IMG/VR virus record: IMGVR_UViG_3300037246_001555
Span: 1-64,000 of that record
DNA length: 64,000 bases
Source of the DNA: a virus
Strand: one strand, 5' to 3'
The notes below the pieces were generated by a model. It was not told the DNA's origin, searched no databases, and saw only the letters and a list, made by a program, of their open reading frames with translations. The first letter of the stretch is position 1, and every line of letters begins with the position of its first letter. Shown here one piece after another: positions 51,622 through 59,410 of this stretch. A program made the position numbers and the translations under genes.

Positions 51622-51989
51622 TGCTGGCTCTTCGCCTTCTTTCTGAGTGCTGCGACGGCGGCTCTTTCCCTACCTAGTTGGTTCCAGTTGATATAGCCGC
51701 TTTCAGTCATCATCGCTCCAATCGACCGCCTCTTCAAACGGAGAATTTTGTCGTATTCACGTATGATTTTGCTTCCTACTAGATCAACCCTGGCGATTTC
51801 TTTCTTTAGTTTGGCTTGTGTGTTTTCTAGGTCCTTCTCCATTACTGAAAGCCGGTTACGCTCCTTGCGCTCTAGTTTTAGCTGTGCGCGTAGGTTAGCG
51901 AGTTCCTCCTTGAAGTCCTTGCGAACCGCCTTTTTGGCCTCCTTGAAGACGCTTGCCATGATCATATCAGAACCTGTTGTCGTTGCCAT
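51618..51989 (-). CDS. Coiled-coil protein of unknown function
   Basis: A 123-aa, strongly charged coiled-coil protein (FKEELANLRAQLKLERKERNRLSVMEKDLENTQAKLKKEIARVDL), then a basic segment (KILRLKRRSIGAMMTESGYINWNQLGRERAAV). Its start overlaps the stop of the deformylase gene (TAATG) and its stop overlaps the GT-B start. It may serve as a scaffold or adaptor for its neighbours; no family is recognised. Confidence 0.6.
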   Translation of the reverse strand: MATTTGSDMIMASVFKEAKKAVRKDFKEELANLRAQLKLERKERNRLSVMEKDLENTQAKLKKEIARVDLVGSKIIREYDKILRLKRRSIGAMMTESGYINWNQLGRERAAVAALRKKAKSQQ

Positions 51990-52684
51990 TACTTGCTCCC
52001 TTCTCTAAATCCTTGTTCGAACGCTTGTGCTCTTTTGAGGGCGTACTCTGGCGTCCTCGTAGCGTGTTTGAGCTTTGCTAGTGCTCCCTTATATCCCTTC
52101 CTGTACCTACGTCGTACCTTTCTAGCCCGACGAAGTGCCATGCCCCGCTTCAGGCTGGAAAGGCGGTCAATGAAGCAGAACCCCATCAGGTGATCCATTT
52201 CGTGCTGAATCACAATCGCCTCATAGCCTTCGAACCACTCGTGGTGTGCTTCACCTTCGAAATCCAACCACTCCAGCTCCAGCTTATCCAGCCGCCGTAC
52301 GGGGTTCCGGTAACCGTAGGGGAAGGACAGGCAACCCTCGCCCGGCCACTGGAGCTGTTGGGCTCCCTGACCAATGTCAGTGATCCTCGGATTGAGAAAC
52401 ACGCGGGGCGTCTTTGAGGCGTCCTCTTCCGTCCACTTGGTATCCATGACAAAGATCTGGAAGGGGATGCCTGTTTGTTGTGCTGCAAGGCCGACACCGT
52501 GGTGCTTGTACATTGCCTGGATCATGGCTTCGGCCGTATCACGAACCAGCTCGGTGCCCAGGCCCTCCTCAGGGAATGGCGCAACCGGCATCTTCAGGGT
52601 CTCGTCAGGCCAGATAACCAGCCTCAGCTCAGGCTTCTCTTCTTCCGCCTCAGGTGCGGGAGTGTTAGGGTCAGGTTCAGTCAT
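51989..52684 (-). CDS. def: Peptide deformylase
   Basis: A 231-aa enzyme with all three deformylase motifs: GVGLAAQQ (63-70), EGCLS (116-120, zinc ligand C118) and QHEMDHLMG (H161, E162, H165). It removes the N-formyl group from new proteins, acting at the ribosome exit. The C-terminal 45 residues are very basic and helical (KRGMALRRARKVRRRYRKGYKGALAKLKHATRTPEYALKRAQ), which could give the ribosome tether missing from many phage deformylases. It overlaps the upstream HNH gene and the downstream coiled-coil gene by 1-4 nt. Confidence 0.93.
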   Translation of the reverse strand: MTEPDPNTPAPEAEEEKPELRLVIWPDETLKMPVAPFPEEGLGTELVRDTAEAMIQAMYKHHGVGLAAQQTGIPFQIFVMDTKWTEEDASKTPRVFLNPRITDIGQGAQQLQWPGEGCLSFPYGYRNPVRRLDKLELEWLDFEGEAHHEWFEGYEAIVIQHEMDHLMGFCFIDRLSSLKRGMALRRARKVRRRYRKGYKGALAKLKHATRTPEYALKRAQAFEQGFREGSK

Positions 52685-53256
52685 TTACTTTTCTCCGGCA
52701 AGTCATTGATGCTGGCGAACTCTCCGAAGTACTCCACCGCTGCTTTGTCATAGGCGGCAGCCGCATCCTCTTCTACGTAGTACGTCCCCAAGTTGATATG
52801 CCTGTGCTCCTGCGTGATCGTGGCCCGCCAGCACTTCTTGCGTCCATCCGTGATCTTAGACACTCCCTTGTAACTAGAGGATGGTTTTCCCCCGGCTTGT
52901 GTGCGCCGCTTCCTCTTGTTGGCCTCGTTATCGCTACGGGTAGCGAGGCGTAGATTTGCGCGACGGTTGTCCAGCTTATCCCCGTTTATGTGGTCGATTA
53001 GGAATCCACGCGGCAGCGGTGCCCCGAGCATACGCTCCCACACCTCGTTGTGCAGGTAGTACTCCCCGCTTGCCCTACCGGCCTTCCACCTACGGATTGC
53101 GTAGTAGTGAGGGAACTCCTTGGAGCCGGCCGTCTTTAGACGCCAATCCCCACTCAGAAGCTCCTCGTCCTCCTCATCAATCCAGCTAATCAGGCCCGAA
53201 TCGCCCAGAGGTACTTCGATGATGCCGTCGTCCTCTTCTTCGTACTCTTCTGTCAT
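52681..53256 (-). CDS. HNH homing endonuclease with AP2 DNA-binding domain
   Basis: A 191-aa protein. An acidic N-terminus leads to an HNH_3 domain (FLIDHINGDKLDNRRANLRLATRSDNEANK) and a C-terminal AP2 domain (SSYKGVSKITDGRKKCWRATIT, then HINLGTYYVEEDAAAAYDKAAVEYFGEFASIN). The combination is typical of mobile phage HNH-AP2 endonucleases. It is embedded in the operon by ATGA overlaps on both sides, directly before the deformylase gene. Confidence 0.9.
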   Translation of the reverse strand: MTEEYEEEDDGIIEVPLGDSGLISWIDEEDEELLSGDWRLKTAGSKEFPHYYAIRRWKAGRASGEYYLHNEVWERMLGAPLPRGFLIDHINGDKLDNRRANLRLATRSDNEANKRKRRTQAGGKPSSSYKGVSKITDGRKKCWRATITQEHRHINLGTYYVEEDAAAAYDKAAVEYFGEFASINDLPEKSK

Positions 53257-53471
53257 TGTCCGAAGATCGCCTTAGCCATCAACATCACTACGTAGATGAA
53301 TCCGAGAGTTGCGCCTATTGAAAGTGCGGAAATTCCAACCCAGACAGCGATCATCAGGCCCGCCGCGTGCTTTACGGTTTTCTCTGATGCCTTCAACAGA
53401 GACTCTAGTGCTTCATCGTCTTCAAAGAAGTCCTTACCAAAGTCGTCAAAGTTCGTTTGAGATTCTCTCAT
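53253..53471 (-). CDS. Small membrane protein (candidate holin)
   Basis: A 72-aa protein behind AGGGAGAACAAC. The acidic N-terminus (FDDFGKDFFEDDEALESLL) precedes a 35-residue hydrophobic stretch (HAAGLMIAVWVGISALSIGATLGFIYVVMLMAKAIF) that is long enough for two membrane passes with a short turn at Ala-Leu-Ser. Small size and the two-helix form suit a holin, but it is far from the M15 and XhlA-like genes. It overlaps the HNH start by 4 nt. Confidence 0.55.
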   Translation of the reverse strand: MRESQTNFDDFGKDFFEDDEALESLLKASEKTVKHAAGLMIAVWVGISALSIGATLGFIYVVMLMAKAIFGQ

Positions 53472-53481
53472 GTTGTTCTCC

Positions 53482-54246
53482 CTATTCTAGTACCAGATCG
53501 CAGTACGTGTACTCTTTGCGCTGAAGCTCTTTCAGCACTTGCCGGTTACGGCGGAGTTGATCCGATACGTCTATCTCCCATCGCCCCCCCTCGGTGTCCC
53601 CGAGCTGAACGATCTTGTCTCGGGCTTCCTTGATGTCCACCCACCGGGCTGGGTGGTTTATCAAGCCTGATCTGGCGACGCGGTTGCTCCACTCTCCGTG
53701 GGCGTAGCCCGCTCCCCGGAATAGAGGGTTGAAGGCTCCCACGGTCTGCACGACAGTCGAGGTTAGGAAGGTTAAATCCCCCCTGGGACTTGGCCCATAA
53801 ATTGGTGTGAGGGACGCTTCTGCCATGTAGGCCGAAAACGCCGGCACCTCCTCAGGTATCTCCTTGTCCTGCACGCGGCAAAAGTGATGGATACCGGATA
53901 GTATGGCCGCTGCTTCGTATGCCTCAAACCAGCCCCGCTCTGTAGGCTTCAAATCGTCCTCTAGGATGCACAAGAGATGACAGTCCTGTAGTGCCCACAG
54001 AGCGCGGTTCTTGTTGGCTGCCACGCCTTTGTTCGGGCCTTGGAGTAGGAGCACGTCTTGGCGCCTGGCTATCTGACTAACTGTTTCACCATGACCGTCA
54101 TATGCTTGGGAAGCCGCTTCATCTGACCCATCATCGCAAATCACGACGCGAGTACCGGCTGGGGCCGTGCGCTTGACCGCCTTAACGATCTCCTCAAGAC
54201 GGTCCAGTCGGTTGTAGTGACAGACGGCAACTCCGCGCTTGATCAT
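53482..54246 (-). CDS. Family 2-like glycosyltransferase
   Basis: The ATG at 54246 overlaps the upstream stop (ATGA), giving 254 aa. The start RGVAVCHYNRLDRLEEIVKAVKRTAPAGTRVVICDDGSDE has the GT2 nucleotide loop (CDDGSDE), and CHLLCILEDDLKPTERGWFEAY is the DxD region as EDD. GAGYAHGEWSNRV fits the catalytic-base region. It is one of several transferases in the right arm and probably acts on the same glycan. Confidence 0.75.
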   Translation of the reverse strand: MIKRGVAVCHYNRLDRLEEIVKAVKRTAPAGTRVVICDDGSDEAASQAYDGHGETVSQIARRQDVLLLQGPNKGVAANKNRALWALQDCHLLCILEDDLKPTERGWFEAYEAAAILSGIHHFCRVQDKEIPEEVPAFSAYMAEASLTPIYGPSPRGDLTFLTSTVVQTVGAFNPLFRGAGYAHGEWSNRVARSGLINHPARWVDIKEARDKIVQLGDTEGGRWEIDVSDQLRRNRQVLKELQRKEYTYCDLVLE

Positions 54247-54461
54247 TCTGAGTCCTCGAACTGAAACCATCCTGGGCTAATGAGCATCTTCGTGGCCTCT
54301 CGGAGAGTTTCTACCGCGGGTCCGGTTTCCTCGTACACAAATGCCTTCTCCACGGCCATCCTCAGAGCGGTAGGCAGGGTGGTGTGCCTTAGCATCGCCT
54401 CCACTACTCCGTCGTCTTGTGTGATGTGTCTGATGGCGTCAATAAGTTCGGTCTTGGTCAC
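54243..54461 (-). CDS. Small helical protein (unknown)
   Basis: A 72-aa protein with a GTG start 1 nt after the release-factor-like gene. Mainly helical (TELIDAIRHITQDDGVVEAMLRH, TALRMAVEKAFVYEETGPAVETLREATKML). It overlaps the next gene by 4 nt. The function is unknown. Confidence 0.55.
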   Translation of the reverse strand: MTKTELIDAIRHITQDDGVVEAMLRHTTLPTALRMAVEKAFVYEETGPAVETLREATKMLISPGWFQFEDSE

Positions 54462-54462
54462 G

Positions 54463-54861
54463 TTAGATTTCTCCCACTATGTTGTCTTCGATTATGTCAT
54501 CGAGGGCGTCACTATTTAAGACGGAGGTGTAGCTGTACTTTTTGCCGGTTCTATGATCCGTGACTCGTTGCTTGGGCTCGTTATACGATCTTACTCTATC
54601 GGAGACTGAACGACCCTTAGGCTGAACGCCCCGTGCAAGATCTTTCATGATCGGCACCAACTTCGCAGCCAACCGCCGAAATGCCTCTTTGCGGTTTTGA
54701 GGCTGTTTCTTGTGGTCTTCACACTGCGACGTGATGCCAGTAGGCAAGTGAGTCATCCGGCAGGCTGAATCTGTCTTGTTTCGGTGCTGTCCTCCCGCGC
54801 CGCTTCCTCGGTAGTAGTCGATTCTCAAATCGCTTTTACGGACCGTCTGGGGCCAAGCCAT
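54463..54861 (-). CDS. Miniature class I release-factor domain protein (GGQ)
   Basis: A 132-aa protein behind AAGGAG. It contains the peptidyl-tRNA hydrolysis motif in YRGSGAGGQHRNKTDSACRMTHLPTG (GGQ at 23-25), followed by a basic helix, and then VRSYNEPKQRVTDHRTG (90-106), which matches the RTYNFPQ...VTDHR segment that follows the GGQ domain in RF1/RF2. The N-terminal domain and the first half of domain 2, with the codon-reading tripeptide, are absent. It is therefore likely to release peptides from stalled ribosomes or to act with another factor, rather than read normal stop codons. Confidence 0.85.
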   Translation of the reverse strand: MAWPQTVRKSDLRIDYYRGSGAGGQHRNKTDSACRMTHLPTGITSQCEDHKKQPQNRKEAFRRLAAKLVPIMKDLARGVQPKGRSVSDRVRSYNEPKQRVTDHRTGKKYSYTSVLNSDALDDIIEDNIVGEI

Positions 54862-54864
54862 GAC

Positions 54865-57800
54865 TTACTCCTTCTCCGCAAGAACGGTGTTAATCACCTG
54901 ATTGAGCTTGTTCCGAAACCTGATCGGGCTGGCTGCTTCCGAAGCCGTTTTGTGCCCGCCAACCACTAGCTTAGTGAACAGTGCCTCGTCCTCAACCAGT
55001 TCCGTAACCAGCTCTCCGCCACGTTGAGCGTCCCCCACAGGATAGAGCAGGCAGTTCTCCCTATCCTTCAGGAACTCAGCGCCTGTGTCGGTGGTAACAA
55101 CCGCAACCCCAGCACTCATCGCCTCCAAGGATAGTCGGCCTAGGCCCTCAGTATGGCTAGCCCCGAACCAGACGGTTAGCTGCTTGAGGACGAAAGCCAT
55201 GTCTTTCCGTGAGGCGCTCCTAATGTACTGCATGTGCCAGGGCACCCGCGCCTTCATCTCACCAAAGCCAACAGCTTGGAAATTAGCCTCGTACTTCTTC
55301 TTCAGCGCGTCTATCACAGCCATTGCTTCTGGCGTCCCCTTGAGGGGGTGGTCATGAACCAAAGTGCCGAGACGGAACCCTGCTTCGCCGCTGCCGTAGG
55401 TGCGGTTGGTGGGAGGCATATTGAACATCTCGTGTCCATAGTGGTACCACCCAACCACGGTGACCTTGTCCTCCGGCCAAGCCTTATGGTCCCAGTCATC
55501 TACCGGATTGATACACGCACCGCGAAGCCACTCGGTGCTCGTCATGATGTGGTCCCAAGGCAGATTCAGGTTATCGTTCTCGGTCTTCTTGAACCTAGCG
55601 TTGTGACTCAACTTGTACATGATGAACTTCTTGTTGGGGAAGTCCGTCATGAGCTTCTCGGCAAACGGGTTGTCCGAGTTGATGATCACGACCTCTACGT
55701 CTTCCGGCACCTCTTCCCACGCGGTACGAACATTGATCCTCTTCGCCATGTTCAGAACCTCAGGGTTCCAGTCGGTGTAAATAGTGGACAGCTCCACATT
55801 GTGTCCTAGCGCCTGGATCTGCTTGGCGGCCGAGATGATAGTGGTCGGTCCGCCGTGCTTGCGTAGATGCGGAGTGACCACCTCGATGCGGGTCTTGTTC
55901 ACTTCAGGCTCAGGCGGAAACACGAAGTTGATGAAGCGCTTCACTGTCTCGTGGCGGTTAACTGATTTATGCAGAAGCGCTCTTCTTACCCCCTTCTTTT
56001 CTTTCCATGAGAGGGCGAGATTTGCCGCCCTTCCCGGCCTGTCCTGTACCGTGACGCGCGTATCCCAAGCCTCCTCGTACTCGTGGATACCCTTGTTCTC
56101 TCGGGTGATAACGCGGCACCCCGAGACTAGCGCCTCCAGTCCAGGCATCCCGTAGGAGTGGATCTCGGAGGGGTCTACGAACACGTCCACCTCACTGCCT
56201 AGAAGCGCCGCCATCTTTGCTTGTGAGAGGTTGCCGACACAAGTGACGCCTCGCCGCCCCGGCAGCGCCTTGGGGCCGATTGCTAGCACGCGAATGTCGG
56301 GTCTTTTTTCCGGCTTTAAAGCGTCAAGAAACTCAAAGGCCCAGTCCTTTCCCTTGAATGGGTAGATATCGTTGATCAAAATAGCGATGGTGTATCGCTC
56401 ATCTCCGTCTTCACGATTGCGCATGTGGAACAAGTCCATATTTACCCCAGGCAAAATAACCCCAGGCACAGCAGCCCCGATGTTCCGAAGCTCTTTAGCG
56501 ATCCAGTTGGAGGCGCAGATGTTAGGTAGCCTCTTGTACGACTCCAGAAAAGCCGGGATCAAGTCCTCTCTACCCGTGCTAGTAGCTAGGGCAACGTCGT
56601 AGCTTTGGACGAAGTTAAGGCCCTCGATACCCTTATAGCTTTGATCAATGTCCCACACCAGAGGGGTTAACTCAGTTACGGCGGCAAATACCTTACCGTT
56701 CATGAAGACTCGTTGGGTGAAGGTAGAGGTGAACTCGTCATGGCTTTTGAACAGAATCGGGGCTGTCCGAAGGTTGCTGACCACTTGAAGGTTGAGGGGT
56801 TTTTCCTCATCATAGCTCTCTAGCACTACGCAGACCTTAGCGTTGTACCCGTTCTCGATTAGTTCATTTACGATATCAGCGATGAAGTTCATGCCCCCGC
56901 ACGTCCCTGCGGACTTAACTACGAAGGCAATGTTACCCCGGTAGATTTTCTTGAAGGCCTCTTTTGGCAGCTTGGACCTAAGGTGATCCACGCACCCCTT
57001 GGCGTCAAAGCCGTTCTGCCACGACCCAAAGTCCGGATGAAGCTCATTGAATCTGGAGCTGCCACTCTTGCGCAGCCCCATATGCTCTCCTTCGCCGAGC
57101 TGGCTGAAGCTGGTTCCTCGCTCGTGGAAGACGTAGGCGTTGTCCGCGATTACCCCGCGGTTCCGTAGAATGATCCCCCTCTCGTCCGTTTGCTTGATGG
57201 CTTTGAACCAGAAATCCGTCTCCTCGCCATACGAGATGTATGCTTCATCGAACGGTCCGACTTCCTCCCAAGTGCTTCGGCGCGTAGTGAAGCAGAAGCC
57301 AGTCGGCATGATCTCGTTGTACGTGAGGGCGTTCGGTGCTTTAGCCACCGCGTCCGCCATGTCGATATAGCTGCACCCGTTGTACATGGATACGTTCACC
57401 AACGCTGTATTGTTGGTTACTGGATTCACGATTACGTTCCGCTCGTCTGCTTCCAGGGCCATGAGCTGCCTCACCAGCCAGCCCTTAGTCACGATGGTGT
57501 CGCTGTTCAAGATGCAGACGTATGGGTTACTGCCTTCGGCCACGCCACGATTAGCCGTCGGCGCGAATCCTCGATTCTTTCGGTTGTAGAGGACGGTGAT
57601 AGACGGGTGAGCCTTGTCCTTGACTACCGATTCGAGGTACTTCCGTACAGCAGGATCGGGAGAGCAATCGTCTACAATGATTAGATTGTAGTCCCACTCG
57701 GTTCTCTTGGCGATACTCTCCAGACAAGGCTTCAGAACGTGCAGGCCTCCGTAGACGGGGACCACGATATCCACCGGACCCTTCAGCTTCCCAATCGTGT

Positions 57801-57972
57801 TGAACACGTCCGGTCTAGCTGACGGCGTCTCAGTGGGTAGATTGGCCGCGATAGCTTGAATCATCTCTGGCGTGGGCGCGATCTCAGTCCGTTTGGACAT
57901 GAGCTGATCGGTGAATGCCGCGTGGTCCGTCTCGTTGGGTTGGCCCCAGATCCCGTTTCTATCAAAGGGCAT
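54865..57972 (-). CDS. Three-module glycosyltransferase (GT2 + two GT-B domains)
   Basis: A 1035-aa protein. Residues about 65-310 form a GT2 module (DIVVPVYGGLHVLKPCLESIAKRTEWDYNLIIVDDCSPD, ILNSDTIV, GPFDEAYISYGEETDFWFKA). Residues about 340-690 are a first GT-B module (FVVKSAGTCGGMNFIADIV, GVNMDLFHMRN, VDVFVDPSEIHSYGMPGLEALVSGCRVI). Residues about 700-1030 are a second GT-B module (VVTPHLRKHGGPTTIISAAKQI, VWFGASHTEGLGRLSLEAMSAGVAVVTTD). Each GT-B module has the E-x7-E type donor loop. One chain may thus add several sugars in sequence. It starts right after the 57975 gene. Confidence 0.85.
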   Translation of the reverse strand: MPFDRNGIWGQPNETDHAAFTDQLMSKRTEIAPTPEMIQAIAANLPTETPSARPDVFNTIGKLKGPVDIVVPVYGGLHVLKPCLESIAKRTEWDYNLIIVDDCSPDPAVRKYLESVVKDKAHPSITVLYNRKNRGFAPTANRGVAEGSNPYVCILNSDTIVTKGWLVRQLMALEADERNVIVNPVTNNTALVNVSMYNGCSYIDMADAVAKAPNALTYNEIMPTGFCFTTRRSTWEEVGPFDEAYISYGEETDFWFKAIKQTDERGIILRNRGVIADNAYVFHERGTSFSQLGEGEHMGLRKSGSSRFNELHPDFGSWQNGFDAKGCVDHLRSKLPKEAFKKIYRGNIAFVVKSAGTCGGMNFIADIVNELIENGYNAKVCVVLESYDEEKPLNLQVVSNLRTAPILFKSHDEFTSTFTQRVFMNGKVFAAVTELTPLVWDIDQSYKGIEGLNFVQSYDVALATSTGREDLIPAFLESYKRLPNICASNWIAKELRNIGAAVPGVILPGVNMDLFHMRNREDGDERYTIAILINDIYPFKGKDWAFEFLDALKPEKRPDIRVLAIGPKALPGRRGVTCVGNLSQAKMAALLGSEVDVFVDPSEIHSYGMPGLEALVSGCRVITRENKGIHEYEEAWDTRVTVQDRPGRAANLALSWKEKKGVRRALLHKSVNRHETVKRFINFVFPPEPEVNKTRIEVVTPHLRKHGGPTTIISAAKQIQALGHNVELSTIYTDWNPEVLNMAKRINVRTAWEEVPEDVEVVIINSDNPFAEKLMTDFPNKKFIMYKLSHNARFKKTENDNLNLPWDHIMTSTEWLRGACINPVDDWDHKAWPEDKVTVVGWYHYGHEMFNMPPTNRTYGSGEAGFRLGTLVHDHPLKGTPEAMAVIDALKKKYEANFQAVGFGEMKARVPWHMQYIRSASRKDMAFVLKQLTVWFGASHTEGLGRLSLEAMSAGVAVVTTDTGAEFLKDRENCLLYPVGDAQRGGELVTELVEDEALFTKLVVGGHKTASEAASPIRFRNKLNQVINTVLAEKE

Positions 57973-57974
57973 TA

Positions 57975-58211
57975 CTAATCTCCCACCACAAAGACTTCTA
58001 TTTCCGTTTCGTCTTCATTAGCATTGTCAAGTCCATACCATTCATATAGGTCTCCGTTTTCGGGATTTCCTATTACGCCTACTTTGGCACGAGTAACCCA
58101 ATAAATAGGAAAGTACTCATGATCTCCGCCCGAACTAACTACACGTAAATCGTCGGGTACGTTTTCGAGCGCCTTGCGAAGATCCTTAACTGTCACTACT
58201 CGCGTTGCCAT
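57975..58211 (-). CDS. Small protein, related to the 59458 gene
   Basis: A 78-aa acidic protein behind GAAGGAG. The start VTVKDLRKALENVPDDLRVVSSGGDHEYFPIYW follows a widespread phage pattern of small proteins (T.xxLxxxLxxxPxDxxVVx) also seen in the 59458 product (TVDDLREKLEGIDGSLEIVV). Both end in acidic strands (ETEIEVFVVGD here). The function is unknown. The stop is followed by the three-module transferase. Confidence 0.6.
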   Translation of the reverse strand: MATRVVTVKDLRKALENVPDDLRVVSSGGDHEYFPIYWVTRAKVGVIGNPENGDLYEWYGLDNANEDETEIEVFVVGD

Positions 58212-58787
58212 TTACTTCTCCTTCCCTAGCAGTATCCGTTTGACGAATTCGTTTCGCACGTCCTCGCCTTCAGTCTGCGGCACCTCGATGACGGGCAAAT
58301 CCCAGCGAATGCAGTACCCAGCGATGAGGGCGTCGATCTGGCTTTGCCAGCTCATGAGGTTTTGACGGACGCCGTCGCTTTCCCCTTCCCAGTAGCCCCA
58401 GGGGAAATAGAAGATGTGGCTGTAGGTAGAGAGCATTGAGGCGCGAACCTTCTCTTCGAACTCAAGGTATGTGTTGTCCGGCATGAAACCACCGCAGTAG
58501 GCCAGGCAGTAGCAGTAGTGATCGAGTATTGTCCTGTCCGCTACATAGCTGAAATTTTGATCTTGCCTGAACTTCTCATCGAAGATTCTGGTTTGGAGCG
58601 ATAGTTTTCCGTTGTCCGGTAGGGCCAACACTGAATTTTCGGTTAGATCTTCCGACTCGTAGATGATCCTCGCGGCGCTCTTGAGCAGGGGAAGGTCCAG
58701 CTCTCTAGCGAGGAACTCGGCTGTGGTGGTTTTGCCAACTCCTCCAGCACCCGTGAAAGCGATTCTTGTACCTTGACGAATTGACAT
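58212..58787 (-). CDS. P-loop NTPase/kinase-like protein (NadR/AAA_28 type)
   Basis: The ATG at 58787 is used because GGGAGG lies 10 nt upstream; a TTG three codons earlier is too close to it. The 191-aa protein has Walker A TGAGGVGKTT (12-21) and a lid/DR region SYVADRTILDHYCYCLAY, as in NadR-like and deoxynucleoside-kinase-like P-loop enzymes. A W-rich loop (IFYFPWGYWEGESDG) follows. It may phosphorylate a nucleoside or nicotinamide riboside, fitting the ThyX and ribonucleotide reductase genes nearby. The substrate cannot be read from the sequence. Confidence 0.7.
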   Translation of the reverse strand: MSIRQGTRIAFTGAGGVGKTTTAEFLARELDLPLLKSAARIIYESEDLTENSVLALPDNGKLSLQTRIFDEKFRQDQNFSYVADRTILDHYCYCLAYCGGFMPDNTYLEFEEKVRASMLSTYSHIFYFPWGYWEGESDGVRQNLMSWQSQIDALIAGYCIRWDLPVIEVPQTEGEDVRNEFVKRILLGKEK

Positions 58788-58815
58788 ATTGATCAAACCT
58801 CCCGAAGGTGAAAGT

Positions 58816-58856
58816 GGGGGGACCCCTCCGTCCCCCCTAGTCGCGGCCCGCGACTA
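58816..58856 (-). terminator. Double hairpin at the end of the exported-protein gene
   Basis: Read on the minus strand, TAGTCGCG-ggc-CGCGACTA (58838-58856) includes the stop codon of the exported-protein gene and is followed directly by GGGGGGAC / GTCCCCCC with a 6-nt loop (58816-58837). No U-tract follows, so either a terminator or an mRNA-end stabiliser. Confidence 0.6.
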
Positions 58857-59363
58857 AAAGATGCGACCGATCAGCGGGATCGCCTGGAAGAAGCGGCGAA
58901 CCACGTTGTTCCGCCACCGCAGCGTATCGTCAACCCGCTTGAGAGTGCGGTCACCGGCTTCGGTGTCTCCCTGCTCATAGTACATCTGGGCGAGGGTGAA
59001 GAGTAGACACACCTCGTCCGGTCCGCCCATCGAGCCTCCGCCCATCTGAGTATTGGCGGTGAGGCCAGCCTGGCAGGTACCCAGGATCAGGGTGCTGGGG
59101 CTGGAGGCCGAGTTCTCGGCGTCTTCGAACACGACGTTCGAGCTGGAATCGACCTGGGCGCTACCGGCAGTGGCAGAGCTGTTGCCGGAGCCGAACACGC
59201 CAGCACCGGCTGCCGCACCGGCAAAGGCCGTCGAAGAGGCGGCTGCCTCGGAGGTGGAGCCGCCGCCGCAGTTGCCCTTGCAGCTAGACTTGTCCTTGCT
59301 GGCGAAGGCTGGCCCCGCAAACAGGATGGCAGTCAAAGCCGCCAGAATCGTGAAATATCGCAT
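58854..59363 (-). CDS. Exported (periplasmic) protein under its own promoter
   Basis: A 169-aa protein. Residues 1-21 are a classic Sec signal (MRYFTILAALTAILFAGPAFA|SK). The mature part starts with a Cys pair (SSCKGNCGGG), continues as an Ala/Ser/Gly-rich low-complexity region to about residue 90, and ends in a helical domain with Cys residues (ILGTCQAGLTANT, EVCLLFTLAQMYYEQGDTEAGDRTLKRVDDTLRWRNNVVRRF). Four cysteines could form disulfides in the periplasm. It sits alone between the promoter at 59410 and a hairpin pair. A role in envelope modification or superinfection control is a guess. Confidence 0.7.
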   Translation of the reverse strand: MRYFTILAALTAILFAGPAFASKDKSSCKGNCGGGSTSEAAASSTAFAGAAAGAGVFGSGNSSATAGSAQVDSSSNVVFEDAENSASSPSTLILGTCQAGLTANTQMGGGSMGGPDEVCLLFTLAQMYYEQGDTEAGDRTLKRVDDTLRWRNNVVRRFFQAIPLIGRIF

Positions 59364-59390
59364 ATTGAGTTTCTCCCTAAAATGAGGTGT

Positions 59391-59410
59391 GAGAGATCAA
59401 TTCGTCTCTC
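59391..59410 (-). other. 5'-terminal hairpin of the exported-protein transcript
   Basis: Read on the minus strand from the likely +1, the RNA begins GAGAGA-cgaattga-TCTCTC, a 6-bp stem with an 8-nt loop, before a 40-nt stretch to the ATG with AGGGAG. Confidence 0.45.

Noticed and set aside
55234-55809. Open frame of 191 codons on the plus strand opposite the three-module glycosyltransferase
   Set aside because: Antisense to an unmistakable coding region; no recognisable domain.
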